This document shows, piece by piece, positions 48,177 through 55,415 of a DNA stretch of 64,000 bases. Each line of letters opens with the position of its first letter. Position 1 is the stretch's first letter. The translations under genes and the position numbers were made by a program. This stretch comes from Microlunatus speluncae (GTDB lineage: Bacteria > Actinomycetota > Actinomycetes > Propionibacteriales > Propionibacteriaceae), in assembly GCF_009299835.1 (NCBI RefSeq), contig NZ_VKCZ01000014.1:124001-188000 (forward strand), given 5' to 3'. The notes under the pieces were generated by a model. That model worked only from the letters and a program-made list of their open reading frames with translations, had not been told where the DNA came from and did no database searches.

Positions 48177-48240
48177 CGCCGAGACGTCACTTGTGCACCG
48201 ACACGCCGCAGAAACGCGTGCGTTAGTGACGGGTCGGCGG
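48177..48240 (-). repeat. 64-base inverted-pair repeat, copy B
   Basis: Reverse-oriented partner of 46746-46808. It ends eight bases before the -10 box of the ArsR gene, so it occupies the upstream promoter region of the metal-resistance operon. Confidence 0.85.
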
Positions 48241-48248
48241 GGTTGGGG

Positions 48249-48254
48249 TAGGGT
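48249..48254 (+). promoter_or_regulatory. -10 box TAGGGT, 7 nt before GTG
   Basis: TANNNT hexamer seven bases ahead of the GTG at 48262; leaderless promoter of the arsR-cdf operon. Confidence 0.5.
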
Positions 48255-48261
48255 TTTATGT

Positions 48262-48639
48262 GTGAACAAGTCTTCAGATGTGCATCTGGTGGATGAGGGG
48301 CGGGTTTCGGATGTTCGGGACCGGATGCCGGGGCCGGACGACATCGTCGACACGGCGGAGATCTTCGGGCTGCTGTCCGATCAGAGCCGGCTGCGGTTGT
48401 TGATTGCGCTGTTGGACGGCGAGCTGTGCGTGTCCGATCTGGCCGCCGTGACCGGGCAGAGCGAGTCGGCGGCGTCGCATGCGTTGCGGCTGTTGCGGGC
48501 GCATCGGGTGGTGAGCGCGCGGCGGTCCGGCCGGCTGGCGTACTACCGGCTGGCCGATGCGCACGTGCGGATGCTGCTCGACGTCGCCATCGCGCACAGT
48601 GAGCACACCGAGGCGATCCACCCGGAGCGGGAGCACTGA
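48262..48639 (+). CDS. ArsR/SmtB-family repressor, zinc-type (CzrA-like)
   Basis: 125 residues. Winged helix DNA-binding part (ELCVSDLAAVTGQSESAASHALRLLRAHRVVSARR). In the last helix the sequence DAH...HSEH places Asp, His, His and His with offsets 0, 2, 13 and 16, exactly the alpha-5 zinc/cobalt site of CzrA. It should repress the operon and release it when zinc or a related metal is in excess. GTG 48262 is chosen from the -10 box. The stop overlaps the CDF start by one base (TGATG), so sensor and exporter are coupled. Confidence 0.88.
   Translation: MNKSSDVHLVDEGRVSDVRDRMPGPDDIVDTAEIFGLLSDQSRLRLLIALLDGELCVSDLAAVTGQSESAASHALRLLRAHRVVSARRSGRLAYYRLADAHVRMLLDVAIAHSEHTEAIHPEREH
48263..48276. 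promoter_or_regulatory. ArsR-type operator TGAACAAGTCTTCA over the start codon
   Basis: TGAA-N6-TTCA, the half-site spacing of SmtB/CzrA operators, lies on the predicted transcription start and first codons of the repressor gene. Binding there would block initiation directly. Confidence 0.5.
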
Positions 48640-49550
48640 TGGGGCACGGGCACAGCCACGGATCCGGTGGTGATCATGCCGGCGGCCGTCATCGGTGGCG
48701 GCTGGCGGTCTCGTTCGGGCTGATCGCGACCTTCTTCGGCGTCGAGTTGGTCGCCGGCCTGCTCTCCGGCTCGCTGGCGCTGCTGTCCGATGCCGGGCAC
48801 ATGGCGGCCGATGTGGTGACCCTCGGTGCGGCGCTGGTCGCGACCCGGATCGCGACCCGGCCGGATCGCAGCGGCCGGCGGAGCTACGGGTCCTACCGGG
48901 CGGAGATCTTCGCCTCGTTGCTGGCGGTCTTGGTCATGCTCGGCGTCGCCGCGTACGTGATCATCGAGGCGATCGGCCGGATCGGCGCCGCCGCCGAGGT
49001 GCAGACCGGACCGATGTTGATCGTCGGCGTGATCGGGCTGGTGATCAACCTGGCCGCCCTGCTGCTGCTCCGCGACGGGGCGGGGGAGAGCCTGAACGTC
49101 AAGGGCGCCTATCTCGAGGTGATGGCCGACACCGCCGGCTCGGTCGGCGTAATCGTCGCCGGCATCCTGATCATGGTCACCGGCAGCACCGCCTGGGACA
49201 CCTGGATCGCGGTGGCGATCGGGATCTTCGTCGCCGTCCGGGCGATCATGCTGGGCCGGCAGGTGTTCGCCGTGCTCGGCCAGCACGTGCCGGAGGGGAT
49301 GAACGCCGACGACGTCGCCGGTGACCTGGCCGCGATCGACGGGGTCGGCGACGTGCACGATCTGCACCTGTGGACCTTGACCTCGGGGATGAACGTCGCC
49401 ACCGCCCATCTGGTGACCGCGGACGCCGCCGACCCGCACTCGGTGCTGGATCAGGCCCGGGCCGTGCTCAAGGAACGGCACGGGGTCGCCCATGCCACGC
49501 TCCAGGTCGAACCGAGTGATCATCGCGGCTGCGACGAGGTCGGTTGGTGA
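48639..49550 (+). CDS. czcD: Cation diffusion facilitator (zinc exporter type)
   Basis: 303 residues. A His-rich start (MGHGHSHGSGGDH) precedes six helices and a cytoplasmic domain (DDVAGDLAAIDGVGDVHDLHLW). Transport-site residues are His and Asp in LLSDAGHMAAD (helix 2) and, in helix 5, Glu and Asp in YLEVMADTAGS, where zinc exporters often have His and Asp; this may widen or shift metal choice. It exports zinc or similar ions using the proton gradient and is controlled by the overlapping ArsR gene. Confidence 0.92.
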   Translation: MGHGHSHGSGGDHAGGRHRWRLAVSFGLIATFFGVELVAGLLSGSLALLSDAGHMAADVVTLGAALVATRIATRPDRSGRRSYGSYRAEIFASLLAVLVMLGVAAYVIIEAIGRIGAAAEVQTGPMLIVGVIGLVINLAALLLLRDGAGESLNVKGAYLEVMADTAGSVGVIVAGILIMVTGSTAWDTWIAVAIGIFVAVRAIMLGRQVFAVLGQHVPEGMNADDVAGDLAAIDGVGDVHDLHLWTLTSGMNVATAHLVTADAADPHSVLDQARAVLKERHGVAHATLQVEPSDHRGCDEVGW

Positions 49551-49586
49551 GTGCGGGCTGAGGTGTCGGCGGGTTGATCGGGCTTG

Positions 49587-49612
49587 CCCTTCGACAGGCT
49601 CAGGGAACGAAG
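49587..49612 (+). repeat. CTTCGACAGG-family repeat, full copy
   Basis: Complete copy that runs straight into the 28-base tandem array. Confidence 0.9.
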
Positions 49613-49701
49613 GAGTGGGCAGCGGGCTCAGGGAACGAAGGAGCGGGCAGCGGGCTCAGGGAACGAAGGAGCGGGCAGCGGGCTCAGGGAACGAAGGAGC
49701 C
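49596..49701 (+). repeat. 28-base tandem repeat (3.8 units)
   Basis: Units start at 49596, 49624, 49652 and 49680. The unit is GGCTCAGGGAACGAAGGAGC plus GGGCAGCG-type spacer, derived from the right half of the CTTCGACAGG repeat; units 2 and 3 are identical. The fourth unit holds the stop codon of the CPBP gene. Confidence 0.9.
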
Positions 49702-50616
49702 GGGGATCGCGGGCTCGGTGACCGGGGTCCGGCCGGAGGTGATCTTGAACAGCAGCGCGGCGATGCCGGCGAACAGGAGGATCCCGACCACGCTGATCGG
49801 TCCGACCAACGCGAAGTTCACCTCCTGGCCCGCGGCGCCGAGCAGCAGCACCAGCCCGGTCGAGCCGTTGAACCCGCCGTGCGCGGCGATGGCCGGCCAG
49901 ATGCTGCCGGTGAACTCCCGGGTCCAGGCGAGCACGGCGCCGAAGGCGATGCAGAACGGCACGAACATCAGTGCCGACCACGGTCCGAGCAGCGCGTAGT
50001 TGTAGCCGAGCAGGGTCAGCGGTGCGTGCCAGACACCCCAGATCAGCCCGGAGACCAAGATCGCCGGCCAGACGCCGAAGCGACGCAGAGTCGGATAGAG
50101 CCAACCCCGCCAGCCCCATTCCTCGCCGAACGACGGGATCGCGTTCAGGATCGGGGTCAGCGCCACCGCGCCGATCGACACCAACATCATCATCTGCGGG
50201 TTGGGCGTTTGGCCGGTCAACTGTTGATGTTGCTGGGCCAGCAGCGACAGGTTGACCAGATCGAGCCGGTACAGGCCCAGGGCGGCGCAGATCAGCGTGG
50301 TGATCACCACGAAGACCGGGATGCCGACCCAGAGCCCGATGATCACCAGAATCGTCCGGCGGCGCTGCGGGCCGAGCCCCAAGCCGGTCTGGGCCGCCAG
50401 TTCGCGCGGGCTGCGGTCCCCCCGGGGCCGAGTGAGGAACCAGATCACCAGCACCGCCAGCGACGGCGTGAACATCATCACCGACGCGATCAACCCGAGT
50501 TGCGGCGAGGCGATGCCCTGACCACTCGACCAGAGCGGGACGCAGACGAGCCACGCGGCCGCGAAGGTGATCACCGCGAATATCAGCACCAACCGCCGCA
50601 CTACTGCGTTCTCCAC
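49684..50616 (-). CDS. CPBP intramembrane metalloprotease (CAAX-protease/bacteriocin-processing family)
   Basis: 310 residues, about eight helices. The Abi/CPBP active-site motifs are present: SFGEEWGWRGWLYP near residue 158, GVWHAPLTLLGYN, and AAHGGFN near residue 255. Members cleave membrane or prenylated peptides; the substrate is unknown. GTG 50616 is chosen because GGAAAGG is eight bases upstream and the first helix starts at once; an in-frame ATG at 50697 would add 27 polar residues. The final GSFVP and stop come from the tandem repeat. Confidence 0.82.
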   Translation of the reverse strand: MENAVVRRLVLIFAVITFAAAWLVCVPLWSSGQGIASPQLGLIASVMMFTPSLAVLVIWFLTRPRGDRSPRELAAQTGLGLGPQRRRTILVIIGLWVGIPVFVVITTLICAALGLYRLDLVNLSLLAQQHQQLTGQTPNPQMMMLVSIGAVALTPILNAIPSFGEEWGWRGWLYPTLRRFGVWPAILVSGLIWGVWHAPLTLLGYNYALLGPWSALMFVPFCIAFGAVLAWTREFTGSIWPAIAAHGGFNGSTGLVLLLGAAGQEVNFALVGPISVVGILLFAGIAALLFKITSGRTPVTEPAIPGSFVP

Positions 50617-50783
50617 GGACCACGCCTTTCCATCACGGCCGGCCCGGACGATCCCCGTCTCTTCGGTGCCGGCAATGCCTGGACCGGTGCCGATCACCCG
50701 AGCGATCGGAACGGTCGATGTGCTTCGGCGCAGAGACTACCTCTGGCGGTGAAACGAGATGCCGGCGGAGTGATCAGGACCGA

Positions 50784-51113
50784 TCACTTCAGGTTCTTCA
50801 ACTCCTGGCCGTGCGCGGCGCAACCGTCGATGATCAACGTCTTGGCCTCGGCCGGGACGTCGTTCGGGTTCTCGATCACCGCGATCGTCGCCTCGACCCA
50901 GGTCTGACCCTGCGGGTCGAGCTGTCCGGAGTCGCGGAGCGCCTTGAGCCCGGCCAGCGTCGCCTTGTTGGCCACCGAGCCGGTCGCCACGGCGGAATCG
51001 ACCGCTGGGCAGCCGATCGCGTACGCGTCGTCGGCCGAGATCCCGGCCTCGGCACAGCCGCCGAGGGCCAACACGGCGATCCCGGCGACGACGGTCGAAA
51101 TGATCCGCTTCAT
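50784..51113 (-). CDS. Small lipoprotein of unknown function
   Basis: 109 residues. A signal peptide (MKRIISTVVAGIAVLAL) ends in the lipobox LGGC, so the mature protein is a ~90-residue surface lipoprotein. It holds two further cysteines (AIGCPAVD and IDGCAAHGQ) that could form a disulfide. No family is recognised. The start has a TAGCGT -10 box seven bases ahead. Confidence 0.7.
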   Translation of the reverse strand: MKRIISTVVAGIAVLALGGCAEAGISADDAYAIGCPAVDSAVATGSVANKATLAGLKALRDSGQLDPQGQTWVEATIAVIENPNDVPAEAKTLIIDGCAAHGQELKNLK

Positions 51114-51120
51114 GGCCCCC

Positions 51121-51126
51121 ACGCTA
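51121..51126 (-). promoter_or_regulatory. -10 box TAGCGT, 7 nt before ATG (minus strand)
   Basis: Minus-strand TANNNT hexamer seven bases from the lipoprotein ATG at 51113. Confidence 0.45.
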
Positions 51127-51216
51127 GCGGCGCCGTGCAACCGCCGCCTCGACGGCGGGCTGCGGCGCGCGTCAAAACCGGTTGGCGGCCTGGGCGGGAT
51201 GGACCACGCTGACCCG

Positions 51217-51972
51217 ATGACCACGGTGCCGCTGAACGGGCTGTCCCTCGAACTCAACTCACCGATCGACCCGGGACGGCTGGATCGGATCGTCGCCGAT
51301 CTGGCCCGGTCCGAGCCGCAGCGGGTGCTGGACGTCGGTTGCGGGTGGGCGGAGGTGCTGTTGCGGATGCTGGCCGCCGTCCCCGGCGCGACCGGGGTGG
51401 GCGTCGATCTGGAGCAGGTGGACCTCGACCGTGGCCGGAAGAACGCCGAGCTTCGCGGCTTGACCGACCGGGTCGAGTTGCGCGCGGCGGACGCGAAGAC
51501 GCTGACCGGGACGTACGATCTCGTGCTCTGCGTCGGCGCCCAGCACGCACTGGCCGATGACCCGGGCCGGGCGTTGTCCGCGCTCCGCGGACTCACCGCC
51601 GCCGGCGGGCGGCTCCTCTTCGGCATCGACTACTGGCTGACGGTGCCACCGGCCGAACGGCTGGAGGTCATGTGGGGTGGGGCGACGGTCGAGGACAGCG
51701 TGCTGCTGCCCGACGTGGTCGCCGCCGCGGCGGCCGCGGGCTGGCGGCTGCTCGACCTGCACGAGGTGTCGCAGTCGGAGTGGGACGCGTACGAATGCGG
51801 GCTGGTCCGCAACCAGGAGGAATGGCTGCTCGACCACGCCGATCATCCTGAGGCGGCGGCCCTGCGGCGACGGCTCGACGACGGCCGGCAGCAGTGGCTG
51901 CGCGGGCATCACGGCTACCTCGGATTTGCCTGGCTCACGCTGGGCGCACTGCCGGGCCCGACTGCCGCGTGA
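51217..51972 (+). CDS. SAM-dependent methyltransferase
   Basis: 251 residues. Motif I VLDVGCGWAEVLLRML near residue 36, the acidic GVGVDLEQVDLDRG, LRAADAKTLTGTYDLVLCVGAQHAL and GGRLLFGIDYW are typical of class I methyltransferases. The C-terminal half (AYECGLVRNQEEWLLDH) is shared with a small actinobacterial group of unknown substrate. ATG 51217 is taken as the start, with ATG 51199 in the same frame as the alternative. It lies 73 bases before gatC and is not known to be linked to it. Confidence 0.85.
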   Translation: MTTVPLNGLSLELNSPIDPGRLDRIVADLARSEPQRVLDVGCGWAEVLLRMLAAVPGATGVGVDLEQVDLDRGRKNAELRGLTDRVELRAADAKTLTGTYDLVLCVGAQHALADDPGRALSALRGLTAAGGRLLFGIDYWLTVPPAERLEVMWGGATVEDSVLLPDVVAAAAAAGWRLLDLHEVSQSEWDAYECGLVRNQEEWLLDHADHPEAAALRRRLDDGRQQWLRGHHGYLGFAWLTLGALPGPTAA

Positions 51973-52002
51973 GCCCGATTCCCCGTTCCGGCTCGCCGTC
52001 CC

Positions 52003-52008
52003 TAGGAT
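52003..52008 (+). promoter_or_regulatory. Possible -10 box TAGGAT of gatCAB
   Basis: TANNNT hexamer 37 bases before the gatC GTG; with a start site about seven bases on it would give a ~30-base leader carrying GAGGAGAG. Confidence 0.35.
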
Positions 52009-52045
52009 TGCTCGGTACTCATTGCAGCACCCTTCGAGGAGAGAC

Positions 52046-52342
52046 GTGGCTCTGACCGCCGACGACGTTGCCGCCCTGGCCCGGTTGGCCAGGATCGACC
52101 TGACCCAGGACGAGTTGCAGCATCTCGCGCCGCAGCTGGACGTGATCTTGGAATCGGTGGCCAAGGTCTCCGAGGTGGCCGCGGACGACGTGCCGCCGAC
52201 CTCGCACGCGCTGCCGCTGAGCAACGTCTTCCGGGCCGACGAGGTGCAGCGGTCGCTGCCCCGGGACGAGGTGTTGGCCGGTGCGCCGGCCGCCGAGCAG
52301 GACCGGTTCCGGGTGCCCCGGATCCTCGACGAGGAGGCGTGA
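52046..52342 (+). CDS. gatC: Asp-tRNA(Asn)/Glu-tRNA(Gln) amidotransferase subunit C
   Basis: 98 residues. Small helper subunit that clamps GatA to GatB; signature [22 protein letters not shown] at the start and [12 protein letters not shown] at the end. GTG 52046 with GAGGAGAG five bases upstream. Its TGA overlaps the gatA ATG (TGATG). The gatC-gatA-gatB operon makes Gln-tRNA and usually Asn-tRNA by amidation in organisms lacking GlnRS. Confidence 0.96.
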   Translation: MALTADDVAALARLARIDLTQDELQHLAPQLDVILESVAKVSEVAADDVPPTSHALPLSNVFRADEVQRSLPRDEVLAGAPAAEQDRFRVPRILDEEA

Positions 52343-53859
52343 TGAGCGCGCGCAACGAGTTGATCACTGCCACCGCGGCGGACCTGGCCGGCCGGATCGC
52401 CGGCGGCAAGGTCAGCGCGGTCGAGGTCACCCAGGCCCACCTGGACCGGATCGGCGCCGTCGACGACCGGGTCGCCGCCTTCCTGCATCTCGACGGTGAG
52501 CGGGCGCTGGCCCAGGCGGCCGCGGTCGACGCGAAGGTCGCGGCCGGTGAGTCGGTCGGCCAGCTGGCCGGGGTGCCGCTGGCGTTGAAGGACGTGCTGA
52601 CCTACAAGGGCGCGCCGACGACCTGCGGCTCGAAGATGCTCGAGGGCTGGCATCCGCCGTACAACGCGACGATCACTCAGCGGCTGCTGGACGCCGGCGT
52701 GGTGATCTTGGGCAAGACCAACATGGACGAGTTCGCGATGGGCAGCTCGACCGAGAACTCGGCCTACGGTCCGACCCGCAACCCGTGGGACCTGGACCGG
52801 ATCCCCGGCGGCTCCGGCGGCGGTTCGGCCGCGGCGCTGGCGGCGTTCGAGGCGCCGCTGGCGATCGGCACCGACACCGGTGGCTCGATCCGGCAGCCGG
52901 CCTCGGTCACCGGCACGGTCGGGATCAAGCCGACCTACGGCGCCAGCTCGCGCTACGGCCTGGTCGCGCTCGCGTCCAGTCTTGATCAACCCGGCCCCTG
53001 CGCCCGCAACGTACTCGACGCGGCCCTGCTGCACCAGGTGATCGCCGGCCACGATCCGCGCGACTCCACTTCGATCGACGCGCCGGTGCCGCCGGTGGTC
53101 GAGGCGGCCCGGTCCGGCGACGTCAGCGGGTTGAAGATCGGCGTGATCACCGACCTGCGCGGCGAGGGCTATGCCCCTGGTGTGATGCAGCGGTTCGACG
53201 AGGCGGTGGCCAAGCTGTCCGAGCTGGGCGCCGAGATCGTCGAGGTCGCCTGCCCGCATTTCCAGTACGGGCTGGCCGCCTACTATCTGATCCTGCCCAG
53301 CGAGTGCAGCTCCAACCTGGCCAAGTTCGACGCGATGCGCTACGGCCTCCGGGTCGGCGACGACGGCGCGAACTCGGCCGAACAGGTGATGGCCGCGACC
53401 CGCGAGGCCGGCTTCGGCGACGAGGTCAAGCGGCGCATCATCATCGGCACCTACGCCCTGTCGGCCGGCTACTACGACGCCTACTACGGCCAGGCGCAGA
53501 AGGTGCGGACCATGATCATCCGCGACTTCGAGTCGGCGTTCGAGCGGGTGGACGTGTTGATCTCCCCGTCGACCCCGGGCACGGCGTTCAAGATCGGCGA
53601 GAAGGTCGACGACCCGCTGGCCATGTATGCCAACGACCTGTGCACCATCCCGTCCAGCCTGGCCGGCAACGCCAGCGCGTCGTTCCCGATCGGGCTGGCG
53701 CCCGAGGACGGGCTGCCGGTGGGGCTGCAGGTGATGGCGCCGCCGCTGGCCGATGATCGTTTGTACCGCGTCGGGGCCGCCCTCGAGCGCGAGTTGATCA
53801 AGGACTGGGGCGGCAATCTGCTGGATCGGATCCCGGAGCTGGAGGTGGCGGCGCGATGA
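52342..53859 (+). CDS. gatA: Asp-tRNA(Asn)/Glu-tRNA(Gln) amidotransferase subunit A
   Basis: 505 residues, amidase-signature family. It releases ammonia from glutamine for the amidation done in GatB. Catalytic Ser-cisSer-Lys: Lys in [10 protein letters not shown] (about residue 78), and the two Ser in [14 protein letters not shown] and [12 protein letters not shown] (about residues 154 and 178). [20 protein letters not shown] is invariant. Coupled to gatC (TGATG) and to gatB (ATGA overlap). Confidence 0.97.
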   Translation: MSARNELITATAADLAGRIAGGKVSAVEVTQAHLDRIGAVDDRVAAFLHLDGERALAQAAAVDAKVAAGESVGQLAGVPLALKDVLTYKGAPTTCGSKMLEGWHPPYNATITQRLLDAGVVILGKTNMDEFAMGSSTENSAYGPTRNPWDLDRIPGGSGGGSAAALAAFEAPLAIGTDTGGSIRQPASVTGTVGIKPTYGASSRYGLVALASSLDQPGPCARNVLDAALLHQVIAGHDPRDSTSIDAPVPPVVEAARSGDVSGLKIGVITDLRGEGYAPGVMQRFDEAVAKLSELGAEIVEVACPHFQYGLAAYYLILPSECSSNLAKFDAMRYGLRVGDDGANSAEQVMAATREAGFGDEVKRRIIIGTYALSAGYYDAYYGQAQKVRTMIIRDFESAFERVDVLISPSTPGTAFKIGEKVDDPLAMYANDLCTIPSSLAGNASASFPIGLAPEDGLPVGLQVMAPPLADDRLYRVGAALERELIKDWGGNLLDRIPELEVAAR

Positions 53860-55343
53860 CCGTCCTGCCCTACGAAGATGCGCTGGCCACCTTCGATCCG
53901 GTGCTCGGGCTCGAGGTGCACGTCGAGCTCAACACGGCGTCGAAGATGTTCTGCGGCTGCTCGACCGAGTTCGGCGCGCCGCCCAACACCCAGACCTGCC
54001 CGACCTGCCTCGGCCTGCCCGGCTCGCTGCCGGTGGTCAACGCCCGGGCGGTCGAGTCGGCGATCCGGATCGGGCTGGCGCTGAACTGCTCGATCGCGTC
54101 CTGGTGCCGCTTCGCCCGGAAGAACTACTTCTATCCGGACATGCCGAAGAACTACCAGATCTCGCAGTACGACGAGCCGATCGCGTTCAACGGCTGGACC
54201 GAGGTGGAGGTCGACGGCGAGACGTACCGGATCGACATCGAGCGGGCGCACATGGAGGAGGACACCGGCAAGTCGCTGCACGTCGGCGGTGCCACCGGGC
54301 GGATCCACGGCGCCGAATACTCGCTGCTCGACTACAACCGGTGCGGGGTGCCGTTGATCGAGATCGTCACCAAGCCGATCGAGGGGGCGGGGGAGAAGGC
54401 GCCAGAGGTCGCCCGGGCGTACGTGACGATGCTCCGCGACCTGCTCCGCGCGCTCGACGTGTCCGACGTCCGGATGGAGCAGGGCTCGCTGCGCTGCGAC
54501 GCCAACGTGTCGCTGATGCCCAAGCAGGCAACGGAATTCGGCACCCGGACCGAGACCAAGAACGTCAACTCGCTGCGCAGCGTCGAGCGGTCGATCCGGT
54601 ACGAGATCACCCGCCAGGCAGCCGTGCTGACCGAGGGCGGGACGATCACCCTGGAGACCCGGCACTGGCATGAGGACACCGGCGTGACCACGCCCGGCCG
54701 GAGCAAGGAGAGCGCGGAGGACTACCGCTATTTCCCCGAGCCCGACCTGGTCCCGGTCGCCCCGGACGAGGCCTGGGTCGAGGAGCTCCGGGCCACCCTG
54801 CCTGAGCCGCCGGCCGCCCGGCTGAAGCGGGTCAGCGCCGAGTGGGGCTTCACCGAGCTCGAGCTGCGCGACGTCGTCGCGGCCGGTGCGGTGGACCTGA
54901 TCGACCGCACCGTCGCCGCCGGCAGCAGCGCGCAGGCGGCGCGGAAGTGGTGGCTGAGCGAGGTGGCCCGGCGGGCCAACGAGACCGGAGTTGATCTTGC
55001 CGACGCTGGCATCACGCCGGAACAGGTGGCCGAGATCCAGGCCCTGGTCGACGACAAGACGATCAACGACAAGCTGGCCCGGCAGGTCTTCGACGGCGTC
55101 TTCGCCGGCGAGGGCACTCCGGCCGAGGTGGTCACGGCCCGCGGCCTGGCCGTGGTGTCGGACGACGGCGCGCTGGGCGCGGCCGTCGACGCCGCGATCA
55201 ACGCCAACCCCGATGTCGCGGACAAGATCAAGTCCGGCAAGGTGCAGGCCGCCGGCGCCCTGATCGGGGCCGTGATGAAGGAGATGCGCGGCCAGGCCGA
55301 CGCCGGCCGCGTCCGCGAGTTGATCTTGGAGAAACTCAGCTGA
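53856..55343 (+). CDS. gatB: Asp-tRNA(Asn)/Glu-tRNA(Gln) amidotransferase subunit B
   Basis: 495 residues. It binds the misacylated tRNA, activates the Glu or Asp side chain with ATP and adds ammonia. Signatures: [11 protein letters not shown], zinc-site cysteines in [15 protein letters not shown] and [18 protein letters not shown] and [14 protein letters not shown]. The C-terminal GatB/YqeY domain ([18 protein letters not shown]) is complete. A hairpin terminator follows two bases after the stop. Confidence 0.97.
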   Translation: MTVLPYEDALATFDPVLGLEVHVELNTASKMFCGCSTEFGAPPNTQTCPTCLGLPGSLPVVNARAVESAIRIGLALNCSIASWCRFARKNYFYPDMPKNYQISQYDEPIAFNGWTEVEVDGETYRIDIERAHMEEDTGKSLHVGGATGRIHGAEYSLLDYNRCGVPLIEIVTKPIEGAGEKAPEVARAYVTMLRDLLRALDVSDVRMEQGSLRCDANVSLMPKQATEFGTRTETKNVNSLRSVERSIRYEITRQAAVLTEGGTITLETRHWHEDTGVTTPGRSKESAEDYRYFPEPDLVPVAPDEAWVEELRATLPEPPAARLKRVSAEWGFTELELRDVVAAGAVDLIDRTVAAGSSAQAARKWWLSEVARRANETGVDLADAGITPEQVAEIQALVDDKTINDKLARQVFDGVFAGEGTPAEVVTARGLAVVSDDGALGAAVDAAINANPDVADKIKSGKVQAAGALIGAVMKEMRGQADAGRVRELILEKLS

Positions 55344-55344
55344 C

Positions 55345-55388
55345 TTGTCAGAACTGAGTTGTGCCAGAGGGCAACTCAGTTCTGACAA
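55345..55388. terminator. 17-bp hairpin after gatB
   Basis: Arms TTGTCAGAACTGAGTTG (55345-55361) and its complement (55372-55388) with a ten-base loop. The arm is identical to that of the hairpin at 28953-28996. It sits between gatB and the next gene in the same direction; no T-run follows. Confidence 0.8.
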
Positions 55389-55415
55389 CTCGGCGAAAGG
55401 TCGAGGGGGACCACC

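Noticed and set aside
49596..49701. Possible CRISPR-like array
   Set aside because: Repeats are head-to-tail with no unique spacers of constant length and no cas genes; it is a simple tandem repeat.
49628..50623. Alternative frame opposite or shifted to the CPBP gene
   Set aside because: The CPBP frame has membrane helices and the EEWGWRG and HGGFN motifs; the shifted frame is Arg/Gly-rich.
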